Source: Bacteroidales bacterium
GTDB taxonomy: Bacteria; Bacteroidota; Bacteroidia; Bacteroidales; Azobacteroidaceae
Length of the DNA stretch: 64,000 nt
Assembly (NCBI GenBank): GCA_003851245.1
Contig: BHEP01000005.1
Span: forward strand, 16,782 to 80,781
Direction of reading: 5' to 3'
Position 1 is the first letter of the stretch. The number at the start of each line of letters is the position of its first letter. Shown here piece after piece: positions 53,006 to 62,972 of this stretch. The notes beneath the pieces were generated by a model that was given only the letters and a program-made list of their open reading frames with translations, had not been told where the DNA came from and made no database searches. Position numbers and translations under genes: made by a program.

Positions 53006-55219
53006 ATGACAAATCAAGAATGTAGTTCAGCGCAAACTAAATTAGAATCATGGATCAAGCAGGGAAGTCTTAAGCCTGCATTTGAACTTATCCACACATG
53101 GAATATGGAGATTAATGATTGGAAATTAAAAGAGCAATTAGAAGAGGTAGAAAACACCTACAAACTTATGCTTTCCTACATACTTGACGCTATAGAAGAC
53201 CCTCAAAGAGCTACAATATACCAAAGCATATTGTGCAAGACATACCAAATAGCCGACAATATTCTTATGCAAATACGCATCAAAGACTCTTTTGGATTTC
53301 TTGGAAAACAAGTGAAAATAAATCTTGTACATCAAAATTTACAGGAAAAACAAAAAGCCATATTTGCCCTTGAAGAAATATCTGAAAAAATAGCCCTCAA
53401 TGCCCTACTTCAAGACAAAGATTATTCCAAGCAAAACACCCTAGAATTGCACAGAGAATACGAAACTATAAGGAACAATCTATTTGAAACAATATGGCTA
53501 AGCTCTACTTGGAATGAAGACGAATTTGCAGTATTCAAAAAACTGTTCGACCAAACCTTATTGTCTATACCAAGCCATGCACTGCTAATATCGGCCATTA
53601 CATTGGCATGTTATACTTGTTTCGACACTAAAAAAATAATCCTCTTATTAGAAAAAGCAGAACATAAAGACGAAGAAATACGACTCAGAGCCATCACGGG
53701 ACTCTTGCTTTGCTTGAGAAAATACGATCAAAGAATTTATTTGTTCCCCGAAATACAAGATAGACTACAGCATCTTTGTGAAAACAGAGCTTTTGTAAGT
53801 GCTGTACAAAATATATGCCTACAATTTATTCTAAGTAAGGATACCGAGAAAATAACTAAGAAAATTACCGAAGAAATCATTCCCGAAATGATGAAGGTAA
53901 ATCCTGTACTAAACCAGAAAATAAAACTCGAAGATCTGACAAATGAAACTGGCATAGAAGATAAAAACCCTGATTGGAAAAATATTATTGAAGACAGTGG
54001 ACTCAGCGAAAAGCTTCAAGAATTTTCTGAACTCCAACTTCAAGGAGCCGACGTAATGCACTCCTCGTTTTCTCAACTCAAAACCCACCATTTTTTTAAT
54101 AATATCAGTCACTGGTTTCTTCCTTTTGACATTAAAAACTCCTATCTCAGCGGACTATTTGGAGAAAAAGACAAGCAATCGGTATTGGTAAAATTGCTGG
54201 AATCCAATATGCTCTGCAATTCCGACAAATACTCTTTTTGCTTTAGCCTAATGCAAGTTCCCGAATCTTATAGGGAAATGATGACCGGACAATTCGGTGG
54301 CGAAACAGAAGGTCTGCTGGAAATGCAATCCTCAGAATTGCCAAACCCCCACCAAAAAGCAATAAATATCTCCAAGCAATACATACAAGATCTGTATAGA
54401 TTCTACAAACTTCATCCCGAAAAAATAAATTTTAATGATCCCTTTAACGAAAAAAAAGACTTTGTACAGGTCGATTCCATAGCAAATATCATAGCAAATG
54501 AAGAATCTTTAGAAATAATTGCCGAATCCTATTTTGCGAAAAACTATTTCTACGAAGCTACAGAAGTATTCTCCAAACTGATAGAAATAAATAAAGACAA
54601 GGCTATTTTGTACCAGAAAAGAGGCTTCTGCTTGCAAATGAACAAGAAAACTGCCGCAGCTCTCGAAGATTATCTAAAAGCCGACCTATTAGAAATAGGA
54701 AATTCTTGGGTATATAAAAAAATTGCTTACTGCTACAGACTCCTCAAAAACCCCAAAGATGCCTTGCATTTTTATAATAAAGCAGACCTCATGAGTCCCA
54801 ACAATAGCGCTGTGCAAATGAATATTGGACACTGCCAACTGGAACTTAAAAACTATCCTGAGGCTTTAAAATCCTACTTCAAAGTGGAATATCTGGATAC
54901 AAATGGAAGTCGCTCTTGGCGACCCATTGCATGGTGCTCCTTCCTTGTAGGAAAACAAGAACAAGCCCAAACATACTTTGAGAAAGTCATTGACCTAAAC
55001 CCTGAGTTTACAGACTTCCTAAATTATGGCCATAGCCTGCTTGCTTGCAAGAAAAATAGAGAGGCTTTAGAAGCATACAAGAAGTCCATAAAATTGGCCG
55101 ACCAATCAATGGAAAAATTTATGCTTGCTTTCAATAGCGATATTCCCGAGCTAATAAAAGCTGGAATATGCCAAAAAGATATTCCCTTTATACTGGATGC
55201 CTTAAAATATAAAAAATAA
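53006..55219 (+). CDS. TPR-repeat protein of unknown function
   Basis: A 737-residue protein, soluble and without signal peptide. The N-terminal ~480 residues are all-helical and acidic, with no family I recognise. The last ~240 residues are TPR repeats (YFYEATEVFSKLIEINKDK, KTAAALEDYLKADLLEIGNS, NPKDALHFYNKADLMSPNN, YPEALKSYFKVEYLDTNGS, KQEQAQTYFEKVIDLNPEF, NREALEAYKKSIKL). It probably acts as a scaffold in protein complexes in the cytoplasm. It lies 2 bp before the substrate-binding protein gene and could share a transcript with it. Confidence 0.85.
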   Translation: MTNQECSSAQTKLESWIKQGSLKPAFELIHTWNMEINDWKLKEQLEEVENTYKLMLSYILDAIEDPQRATIYQSILCKTYQIADNILMQIRIKDSFGFLGKQVKINLVHQNLQEKQKAIFALEEISEKIALNALLQDKDYSKQNTLELHREYETIRNNLFETIWLSSTWNEDEFAVFKKLFDQTLLSIPSHALLISAITLACYTCFDTKKIILLLEKAEHKDEEIRLRAITGLLLCLRKYDQRIYLFPEIQDRLQHLCENRAFVSAVQNICLQFILSKDTEKITKKITEEIIPEMMKVNPVLNQKIKLEDLTNETGIEDKNPDWKNIIEDSGLSEKLQEFSELQLQGADVMHSSFSQLKTHHFFNNISHWFLPFDIKNSYLSGLFGEKDKQSVLVKLLESNMLCNSDKYSFCFSLMQVPESYREMMTGQFGGETEGLLEMQSSELPNPHQKAINISKQYIQDLYRFYKLHPEKINFNDPFNEKKDFVQVDSIANIIANEESLEIIAESYFAKNYFYEATEVFSKLIEINKDKAILYQKRGFCLQMNKKTAAALEDYLKADLLEIGNSWVYKKIAYCYRLLKNPKDALHFYNKADLMSPNNSAVQMNIGHCQLELKNYPEALKSYFKVEYLDTNGSRSWRPIAWCSFLVGKQEQAQTYFEKVIDLNPEFTDFLNYGHSLLACKKNREALEAYKKSIKLADQSMEKFMLAFNSDIPELIKAGICQKDIPFILDALKYKK

Positions 55220-55221
55220 TA

Positions 55222-56130
55222 ATGAACTTCAATAAATCCAAAACATCTACGAGGGCTATTTTTGCCCTATTGCTAATTGCTATTGGCCTGCTGAGCTCAA
55301 CAAATTTGGCTAGTGCTCAACAAATATCTGCGGCAGAAATATTGCCAGGGCCTACTCCTACCCCTAGCCAATACAATCGCATTATATCCCTAACTCAGTC
55401 GCTAAGCCAAAGTATCTACGACTTGGGTGCACAAGATAAATTGCTGGGATGCACCTCCTATTGCAGCATTGCCCTTGCCGACAACAAAGAAATTGTGGCC
55501 TCAAGCATAAAGCCCAATTTGGAGAAGATAGCAAGTCTAAATCCCGATCTGGTGCTTGCAATGGGTTTGACCCCCGCCAAAGACATTGCCACATTGCGCA
55601 AACTAGGTATTAGGGTAGAAGTGTTTGCAACACCCAAAACGTTTGAAGAAATCTGTGGGCAGTTCAATACCATTGGACTCCTTTTGGGACATTCTGAGCA
55701 GGCACAAAAGATTGTAGACCAAGCCAAATTGAAGGTGCAAGCCATACTTTCGCAGCAAACAAGGACGGCAAACAAACCTCAGCAAACAAAAATATTTATG
55801 CAAATTGGTGCAGACCCTATATTTTCGGTACTTCCACATACATTTATGGACGATTACATAAAATATTGTGGGGGAGTAAACATTGCTGCCGATTTAAAAA
55901 CAGGAATTGTAGGACGAGAATTTGTGGCGGCACGCAATCCCGACTATATATTTATTGCCACTATGGGCATGGTGGGCGAACAAGAAAAAGAAAAATGGAG
56001 CCAATTTAGGCAGCTTCAAGCCACACGCCAAAAACAGATATTTACCATAGATTCAAATATTGCCTGCCTGCCGACTCCCAATACCTTCGTTGAAACGCTA
56101 GAATTAATGATCAAACAGATGAATAAATGA
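55222..56130 (+). CDS. Periplasmic substrate-binding protein for cobalamin/iron-siderophore ABC transport
   Basis: A 302-residue protein with a signal peptide (about 1-32, ending LASAQ). The body has the helical-backbone metal receptor fold: RIISLTQSLSQSIYDLGAQDKLLGCTSYC, KIASLNPDLVLAMG, LGIRVEVFATPKTFEEICG and DYIKYCGGVNIAADLKTG. It belongs to the group of BtuF, FecB and related proteins. Its stop overlaps the start of the permease gene by 4 nt (ATGA), so the two act together. Cobalamin is a sensible substrate, since the cell has a B12-dependent reductase, but the sequence does not decide between B12 and an iron siderophore. Confidence 0.85.
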   Translation: MNFNKSKTSTRAIFALLLIAIGLLSSTNLASAQQISAAEILPGPTPTPSQYNRIISLTQSLSQSIYDLGAQDKLLGCTSYCSIALADNKEIVASSIKPNLEKIASLNPDLVLAMGLTPAKDIATLRKLGIRVEVFATPKTFEEICGQFNTIGLLLGHSEQAQKIVDQAKLKVQAILSQQTRTANKPQQTKIFMQIGADPIFSVLPHTFMDDYIKYCGGVNIAADLKTGIVGREFVAARNPDYIFIATMGMVGEQEKEKWSQFRQLQATRQKQIFTIDSNIACLPTPNTFVETLELMIKQMNK

Positions 56131-57152
56131 ATTTCGCAGCCTCATTTTTTATTAAATTTAAGCATATATATCCCATTGCAATACTCTTCGTTCTCTCAAT
56201 AATCACAGCATTGCTGTCGCTGGGTATTGGAGAAATGAAAATTCCGCTAGCAAGCATTCTACACTTCCTCAATGATGGCAATACCATGGAATACAGCGTA
56301 CTGCATCATATTCGCATTCCTCGAGCATTGCTCGCAATCGCCATTGGAGGAAGCCTAAGCCTTTCGGGTGTAATTCTACAAGGCATTTACCGCAATCCCT
56401 TGGCCGAACCCTATACCTTGGGCATATCGGGAGGAGCGTCGCTAGGCATTACCCTAGCCATTGTGACTGGCTTTTATGCTATTAGCATGCTCGCACTACC
56501 CTTTGCAGGCTTCGTAGGGGCGTTTGCAAGTATTTTTTTCGTCTACACACTGAGCATCAAACGTGGAGCAATAGATACCAACAGGATGCTACTTATTGGT
56601 GTAATGATTAGTTTTATCTCCTCCTCCTTTGTAATGTTTCTGATGTCGATTACCTCTGCAGAAAACATACCAGGCATTATATTTTGGACAATGGGCTCTC
56701 TCAATGAATCAAATCCTGCTCTGGTCAATGGCATTTTGATATTGTCGGTAGTTTCGCTTGCCGCCTCCTACCTATTTGCTGGTTCGCTCAATGCCCTGCG
56801 ATTGGGAGAAATAAAGGCTAAGCACCTGGGTATAAACACCCAAAAAATTATTCGCCTGTTGTTTATTCTCACCTCACTGCTCACAGGAAGCTGCATTGCT
56901 GTGGCAGGTGTGATAGGATTTGTGGGGCTCATCATCCCTCATTTTTCACGCCTCTGGGTGGGCAACGATTATAGAATGCTCCTGATTACATCATTTCTTA
57001 GCGGCAGCATTTTCCTACTCCTTTGCGATATATTGGCACGCATACTTATGTCGCCCAATGAATTGCCCATTGGCGTGATTACTGGAATTGTAGGAGGTAT
57101 TGTATTTATTTTTATCATTAGTAGATCGCAAATAAAGTCGAGAACGCAATAA
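56127..57152 (+). CDS. FecCD/BtuC-family ABC permease
   Basis: A 341-residue inner-membrane permease with about 9-10 hydrophobic segments. Family motifs are HIRIPRALLAIAIGGSLSLSGVILQGIYRNPLAEPYTLGISGGASLG, LGEIKAKHLGIN and GVIGFVGLIIPHFSRLWVGNDYR. It pairs with the substrate-binding protein gene that it overlaps by 4 nt. A matching ATPase gene of the same transport type lies at 62973-63794 on the opposite strand. A short hairpin with a T run follows the stop. Confidence 0.93.
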   Translation: MNFAASFFIKFKHIYPIAILFVLSIITALLSLGIGEMKIPLASILHFLNDGNTMEYSVLHHIRIPRALLAIAIGGSLSLSGVILQGIYRNPLAEPYTLGISGGASLGITLAIVTGFYAISMLALPFAGFVGAFASIFFVYTLSIKRGAIDTNRMLLIGVMISFISSSFVMFLMSITSAENIPGIIFWTMGSLNESNPALVNGILILSVVSLAASYLFAGSLNALRLGEIKAKHLGINTQKIIRLLFILTSLLTGSCIAVAGVIGFVGLIIPHFSRLWVGNDYRMLLITSFLSGSIFLLLCDILARILMSPNELPIGVITGIVGGIVFIFIISRSQIKSRTQ

Positions 57153-57170
57153 AAATTGCTATTTTTTTTG
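57146..57170 (+). terminator. Weak terminator after the permease gene
   Basis: GCAAT (57146-57150) and ATTGC (57155-57159) pair with a 4-nt loop across the stop codon, followed by TATTTTTTTTG. A second pairing (AACGCAA with TTGCGTT) is possible. The stem is short. The rest of the gap up to 57387 is AT-rich with no other feature seen. Confidence 0.35.
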
Positions 57171-57387
57171 CGTTGCAACTATTTTAAGTTTTTTTATACC
57201 AATAATTATCAATTATCAAAAAAAACGGAAGTCTCAAATATTATTTGTTGCTTGCAAAACCTTATTATTCGAAAGTTTTTTTAATTTATTAACAACTCTT
57301 ATTCATCGCTACTACAACTCTGCATAAGCAAGAGCACAGAACCCATACACATTAGCATACTTAATGCCATTATAATTTGGGGTCATT

Positions 57388-58407
57388 TTAGATACAAAGC
57401 CTTGAGAATGGCACTACATCCATTGCACAAAAATCGCCATCTTGAAACTTAAAGTGACCCGACATCGCCACCATGGCTGCATTGTCGGTGGTAAAGGCAA
57501 ATGGGGGAATATGGATTTTCCATTGGAACTTTTGAGCATATTCTTCAAAAGCATTTCTAAGTCCCGAATTGGCAGAAACGCCTCCAGCCAAGGCTATCTC
57601 GTTTATATTAAGGTCTTTTGCCGCTTTTTGAAGCTTGTCCATAAGTATTTCTACAATCGTTTTTTGGAGGCTGGCAGATAGATCAGCCTTATTTTCTTCA
57701 ATAAAATTTGGGTTCAATTTTTCTTGATCACGCAAGTGGTAGAGAAAGGAGGTTTTTAAGCCACTAAAACTATAATTATAATGGTCTACCTTTGGCTTAC
57801 TAAACTTAAATGCCTTGGCATTTCCTTCCCTTGCCAATCGGTCAATCAGAGGACCTCCAGGATATGCTAAACCCATTACCTTGGCACACTTGTCAAAAGC
57901 CTCACCAGCAGCATCATCTATGGTTTGCCCTACCACTTCCATATCTTTGTAGCTCTTGACCAAGATAATCTGGGAGTTACCTCCAGAAACAAGCAAGCAC
58001 AAGAAAGGAAATGATGGTGGCTCATTTTTGATGCCTTCTACCCTTATAAAATGGGCCAATACATGAGCTTGCAAGTGGTTTACATCAATCAGGGGAATAT
58101 CAAGAGCCGATGCCAGTCCCTTGGCAAAAGAGCTACCCACAAGAAGGGAGCCCATCAAACCGGGACCTCGGGTAAAAGCGATGGCATCTAATTCGTTTTT
58201 ATCTATTCCTGCTTGCTTAAGAGCCTGATCCACAACGGGAACAATATTCTGCTGGTGGGCTCTGGATGCCAATTCTGGCACCACTCCTCCGTAAGCTTCA
58301 TGCACTTTTTGACCAGCAATAATATTGGACAACATCAGTCCATTTCGCAAGACTGAAGCAGAGGTATCGTCGCAAGAAGATTCTATTCCTAAAATTGTAC
58401 AATTCAT
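57388..58407 (-). CDS. tsaD: tRNA N6-threonylcarbamoyladenosine synthase subunit TsaD
   Basis: A 339-residue Kae1/TsaD protein that transfers the threonylcarbamoyl group to A37 of tRNAs. ESSCDDTSASV at the start, VPELASRAHQQNIVPVV, TRGPGLMGSLLVG, and the metal-binding HLQAH (H111 and H115) are all intact, as are FPFLCLLVSGGNSQI, DDAAGEAFDKCAKVMGLAYPGGP and the late ALAGGVSANSGLR. Single-gene unit divergent from tamB, with a -7-like CAAAAATA at 58423-58430 upstream. Confidence 0.97.
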   Translation of the reverse strand: MNCTILGIESSCDDTSASVLRNGLMLSNIIAGQKVHEAYGGVVPELASRAHQQNIVPVVDQALKQAGIDKNELDAIAFTRGPGLMGSLLVGSSFAKGLASALDIPLIDVNHLQAHVLAHFIRVEGIKNEPPSFPFLCLLVSGGNSQIILVKSYKDMEVVGQTIDDAAGEAFDKCAKVMGLAYPGGPLIDRLAREGNAKAFKFSKPKVDHYNYSFSGLKTSFLYHLRDQEKLNPNFIEENKADLSASLQKTIVEILMDKLQKAAKDLNINEIALAGGVSANSGLRNAFEEYAQKFQWKIHIPPFAFTTDNAAMVAMSGHFKFQDGDFCAMDVVPFSRLCI

Positions 58408-58444
58408 TTTCTAAATTTTCAACAAAAATACGGATTATTTTTTA

Positions 58445-58452
58445 TAGTTTTG
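58445..58452 (+). promoter_or_regulatory. Putative -7 element of tamB
   Basis: TAGTTTTG fits TAnnTTTG, 55 bp upstream of the likely tamB start at 58508. No -33 at the right spacing. Confidence 0.4.
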
Positions 58453-58507
58453 TAGGAAATTTCAATGCAGACTCAAAACAAGTTTCACTAATTTTTATTT
58501 TTTTTTT

Positions 58508-61500
58508 ATCAGAACACTAAAACGTATCATTTGGGGAGGAATAATATTCATCATCATCTTTTATATACTGCCGGTATCTCTTCTTAAAGTGCCTGCCATA
58601 CAAAGGCAAATTTCAACTTTCGCATCCAGCGAATTACAGAAAAAGCTTGGGGTAGAAACAAAGATAGAAAGGATAGATTTTGAACTCTTCAACAAATTAA
58701 TACTCAAGGATGTATACTTGGCTGATCAACAAGGAGACACCCTTTTACATGCCAAGCGCTTGGCTGTGGGTTTTGATTTTTTGCCCTTATTTAAAGGAAA
58801 ACTCAATTTTAGTTCAGCCCAACTTTTTAGCTTTCAGATCAACTTGAGTAAGGCGACGGAACAATCGCCACTAAATCTACAATTCGTAATTGATGCTTTT
58901 GCAAGCAAAGATACTATGAAAAAAGAAAGCAATATAAATCTTAATATTCGAAATTTAAACCTCCGCAGGGGTAATTTTTCTTTCAAAGTGAAGGATGCTC
59001 CCAAATTAAGCAAAAAATTCAACCCCAAAGATGTAGTGATTGCCAATATATCGGCCAAAATAAATCTTGATCAACTGAGTTCTAAATCACTTATAGCCAA
59101 TGTACAGCATCTTAGTTTTCAAGAACAATCGGGTTTTACAATTCGCCGACTGGCTTTCGACATCAATGCCACCAAACAAGAAGCACTTATTCAGGATTTG
59201 GAAATACAATTGCCCAATAGTTTACTACACCTCAAAGAGATTCATGCCAACTACGACTCACTCTCCGACAACTCAGACTATCTGAACAATACCCAGCTCA
59301 AGATGCACATCATTCCTTCAGACATTGTATTGAAGGACATTGCTGCAATTGTTCCCGCATTTTCCAATTTTGTTGACAAAGTAAATATTCAAGGTGTTTT
59401 TTCAGGAAGCCTCAAAGCCTTACATTTAGATAATTTCAAACTTTCTTCTGGAAATAAGCTGTTTATAGAAGGCGATTTACAAGTAAATGATGCTACCGAC
59501 AAGAAGCTCATATACATTGATGGAGAAATTGAGGAGTCTTTTATATCAAAAAAAGGGCTGAAAATGTTGATCAATAACTTTAGTGAAGAGAACGCAAATC
59601 TTCCTGAAATTCTTGACCACATTGGAGACATAAAATTTGAAGGATCCATAGAAGGCTACTTTCACCATCTAAATGCTTCTGGCTTATTTCATACTGGCGT
59701 GGGAAGTTTGAAAACAAATATTGCCCTTGGCGAAGATGAGCACCAAAGGAGAATTATAAAAGGCAAACTGAGTTCTCAAGGTCTTAATCTAAATAAACTT
59801 TTTGGACACGAAGGTAAGGATTTGGGAAATACCAGTTTTGAGATAAATGTGAATGCCCATGAATCAGCCAACAATAATTTTGCAGGTACCATAAAAGCCG
59901 ATATTGGCAGATTTGAATATAAGAATTATGGTTATGAAAATCTTTTACTCAATGGAAAATTTACGGAAAAAAGCTTTGAAGGAGAATTTAATTTAGACAG
60001 TCCTGAAGGTAAGATATCTTCCAATGGACTTTTTGTGTTTGATGGGCTCAATTCGCAGTTTAACTTCTCTGCCAAAGCCTACAACATCAAGCTAGACCGC
60101 TTGAATTTGAGTGATAAATACAAAGATTCGGATCTAAGTTTTGAAATTAACACAAATTTTTTAGGCAACAATATCGACAACCTTGTAGGAAATGTCAGCC
60201 TTTCTAATCTAAAGTTCAATACCCTCAAAGGCGGATACTACCTTGACAAACTCAATATTGATGCCAGCGAAAAGGTGGAGAAAAAAATTATTAGAATTGA
60301 ATCCGATATAATAAATGGGCAAATAAGTGGAAACTATACCCTTAAAAATATTATAGCATCCATCACGCAAACTGCAAGCCAATTTATTCCTGCCATCGTA
60401 CCTGCCAAAAATAAAATAAGCATTACCCCAGAGCAGGCCTTCAACCTCAACCTAACAATCAACGACACAGAGGGACTTTCGTATATACTTGATCTGCCCT
60501 TTGCTCTACACAACAAAACCAAGATTATTGGGCAATACAATAGTGCCCTCAATAAATTTCGTTTAGAACTATATATGCCAAAATTTAGTGTCAAAAACAC
60601 ACAATTTGAGGGCGGCACAATATTACTTGACAGACCAGATAAGGAGGCCCGATTGCAGATAGAAGCTGTAAGCACACTCAAAAACAAGCAGAAATTGTTT
60701 GTGTCCTCTATTTTCAGTGCCTACGACAATTTGATAACAACACAATTGTCTTTTGACAACGACGATAAAGATAAAAAATACAGCGGCAACTTGGCTTTCA
60801 ACATCTTTTTTGAGACTGATAAAGGACCATTCCCTCTGCAAACCAATATAGACATACAAGAATCTACTCTCACTTTTAATGATACTATCTGGAACATACG
60901 CCCATCGAATATGACGCTCGATTCTAGCAAATTTACGATAAACAACTTTGCTATAGACCATGGCAATCAGTACTTGAAAATAGATGGGTCGGCTTCTAAA
61001 ATTCCTGAAGATAAGCTACACATCGATCTAAGGCAAGTAAATTTGGAATACATTTTCACAAGCCTAGGTATCAAGGCACTAGAATTTGGAGGATATGCTT
61101 CGGGGTCCATCGAACTAGCAGATCTTTACCATAGCCGCCAGCTTTCTACACAACTAGAAGTCAAGGATTTCTCTTTTAATCAAGGCGTTTTTGGCGATTT
61201 AAGTCTCAAAGGGTGGTGGGATGATTCCCAAGAAGGTATACGGATGATTGCTCATATAAAAAATGAAGATAGCACAAAAGTTGATGTCGACGGCATAATT
61301 TTTCCTCTAAAAGAAGAGATGTCTTTCAAATTTGATGCCCAATATATAAGTGCTTATTTTTTGAGAAAATATCTTGGCAGCGTAGCACAAAATGTATCGG
61401 GCCTCTTGTCTGGACAGATGCACCTCTTTGGCAGCTTTAGTACTCCCGATATAGAAGGGGATGTATATGCCGACAAAGCAAGCTTTGATATTGAATTTCT

Positions 61501-62965
61501 AAACACAAGATACAGTTTCTCCGATTCTGTAATAATCAAACCTGGAGAAATTATGCTGAAAAACACCTTGCTGAAAGACAAGTTTGGCCAGGCTAGTGTG
61601 GTGAATGGCTATCTAAAACACAATTCATTTAGCGATTTTCACTACAGAGTAAATTTGGATGCCGAAAACTTCCTTGTGTTTGATGCCAAAGAATACCAAA
61701 ATCCTAGCTTCTTTGGCTCAGCTTTTGGCACTGGTTCCGCCGAAATAAAGGGCACCGAACAATTGGTCTTGATAGATGTTTCCATGAGAAGCAACAGTAA
61801 AACCAAGATGAGACTCAACTTTATGGAAACCGAAGAGATTGCCGAATACGATTTTATAAACTTTGTATCAAAAAAAGATGAGTCCATAAAAACACCATCA
61901 ACACCTATGTTTGAAAATATACCCATTGTGATGAAAACTACCCCGGAAACTGAAATGAGGTTTAATCTAAATTTGGAAGCCACTCCCGATGCGGTGATAG
62001 AAATTGTAATGGATCCTTTGTCTGGCGACTTAATCAAGGGCACAGGAAGAGGTAATTTGCAAATTCAATACGGCACAAAACTTCCTCTCAAAATATTCGG
62101 AAAATATACCATACAAGATGGTAATTACAATTTTAGCATGCAGCAAGTAATACACCGCAATTTCAAAATAAAAGAAGGCAGCACAGTATCTTTTATGGGA
62201 GATCCATACCAAGCCATCTTTGATGTTGATGCCTATTATTCCCTCTCAGCAAACCCTACTGAATTGCACGAAAATCTTTCTACCGAAGGTGGAAGAAGCG
62301 TTCCCGTAAATTGTGTGCTAAATATTACTGGCGAAATGCAAAAGCCAAATCTGAAGTTCAATATCGAACTGCCCAACTCCAATAGCGAGCTGGATAGGCA
62401 GATAAAATCTATTATCAACACCGAAGAAATGATGAACCAGCAGGTAGTTTACCTCCTAGTATTGAATAGATTCTACACCTTACAAGAAAATAGAAGTGCG
62501 GGAGTTACTCCCAACGATTTTGCTACGCTGGCCTCCTCTTCTGTTACTCAATTGGCAAATATGCTGGGAGGCTTGGGCGAAAACTTTCAGATAGGCACCA
62601 AATTTAAAGCTGGCGACAACAGCAGTGCGTATAGGGATACTGAAATTGAATTGCTGCTTTCCAGTCAGCTGCTAAATAATAGACTGATATTTAATGGAAA
62701 TTTCGGATACCGCGACAATCCCTATGTAAAATCAACTTTCATTGGAGACTTTGATCTTGAATACAAACTAACAAAATCGGGCGAGATTCGCCTCAAGGTA
62801 TACAACCATTTCAATGATATGTACTATTCTCTAAAACCCTCTCCTACAACTCAAGGGATAGGGATATTATACAAAAAAGATTTTGATAAAGCCTCCGAAG
62901 TTTTTAAAAGAAGAAAACGCCTACCTCCATTAATTTCACTCGATAGCTATGGGAGGGTTAAATAA
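58508..62965 (+). CDS. tamB: Translocation and assembly module TamB-like protein (DUF490), probable ATC start
   Basis: A 1485-residue protein if begun at 58508. It has an N-terminal signal-anchor helix (RTLKRIIWGGIIFIIIFYI then LPVSLLKVPAIQ), a long beta-rich body of repeated strands (AsmA/TamB type) and a C-terminal DUF490 domain (YGTKLPLKIFGKYTIQDGNY, MGDPYQAIFDVDAYYSLSA, VPVNCVLNITGEMQKPNLKF, LANMLGGLGENFQIGT). TamB-like proteins bridge inner and outer membranes and move phospholipids. The first standard start codon (GTG at 58589) would cut off the membrane helix. No ATG, GTG or TTG lies upstream in frame, only ATC at 58508, where one base change (ATG) would give MRTLKRIIWGG. Confidence 0.85.
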   Translation: MRTLKRIIWGGIIFIIIFYILPVSLLKVPAIQRQISTFASSELQKKLGVETKIERIDFELFNKLILKDVYLADQQGDTLLHAKRLAVGFDFLPLFKGKLNFSSAQLFSFQINLSKATEQSPLNLQFVIDAFASKDTMKKESNINLNIRNLNLRRGNFSFKVKDAPKLSKKFNPKDVVIANISAKINLDQLSSKSLIANVQHLSFQEQSGFTIRRLAFDINATKQEALIQDLEIQLPNSLLHLKEIHANYDSLSDNSDYLNNTQLKMHIIPSDIVLKDIAAIVPAFSNFVDKVNIQGVFSGSLKALHLDNFKLSSGNKLFIEGDLQVNDATDKKLIYIDGEIEESFISKKGLKMLINNFSEENANLPEILDHIGDIKFEGSIEGYFHHLNASGLFHTGVGSLKTNIALGEDEHQRRIIKGKLSSQGLNLNKLFGHEGKDLGNTSFEINVNAHESANNNFAGTIKADIGRFEYKNYGYENLLLNGKFTEKSFEGEFNLDSPEGKISSNGLFVFDGLNSQFNFSAKAYNIKLDRLNLSDKYKDSDLSFEINTNFLGNNIDNLVGNVSLSNLKFNTLKGGYYLDKLNIDASEKVEKKIIRIESDIINGQISGNYTLKNIIASITQTASQFIPAIVPAKNKISITPEQAFNLNLTINDTEGLSYILDLPFALHNKTKIIGQYNSALNKFRLELYMPKFSVKNTQFEGGTILLDRPDKEARLQIEAVSTLKNKQKLFVSSIFSAYDNLITTQLSFDNDDKDKKYSGNLAFNIFFETDKGPFPLQTNIDIQESTLTFNDTIWNIRPSNMTLDSSKFTINNFAIDHGNQYLKIDGSASKIPEDKLHIDLRQVNLEYIFTSLGIKALEFGGYASGSIELADLYHSRQLSTQLEVKDFSFNQGVFGDLSLKGWWDDSQEGIRMIAHIKNEDSTKVDVDGIIFPLKEEMSFKFDAQYISAYFLRKYLGSVAQNVSGLLSGQMHLFGSFSTPDIEGDVYADKASFDIEFLNTRYSFSDSVIIKPGEIMLKNTLLKDKFGQASVVNGYLKHNSFSDFHYRVNLDAENFLVFDAKEYQNPSFFGSAFGTGSAEIKGTEQLVLIDVSMRSNSKTKMRLNFMETEEIAEYDFINFVSKKDESIKTPSTPMFENIPIVMKTTPETEMRFNLNLEATPDAVIEIVMDPLSGDLIKGTGRGNLQIQYGTKLPLKIFGKYTIQDGNYNFSMQQVIHRNFKIKEGSTVSFMGDPYQAIFDVDAYYSLSANPTELHENLSTEGGRSVPVNCVLNITGEMQKPNLKFNIELPNSNSELDRQIKSIINTEEMMNQQVVYLLVLNRFYTLQENRSAGVTPNDFATLASSSVTQLANMLGGLGENFQIGTKFKAGDNSSAYRDTEIELLLSSQLLNNRLIFNGNFGYRDNPYVKSTFIGDFDLEYKLTKSGEIRLKVYNHFNDMYYSLKPSPTTQGIGILYKKDFDKASEVFKRRKRLPPLISLDSYGRVK

Positions 62966-62972
62966 ATAGGGT

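Noticed and set aside
61642..62043. 133-codon minus-strand open frame
   Set aside because: It is antisense to the conserved end of tamB.
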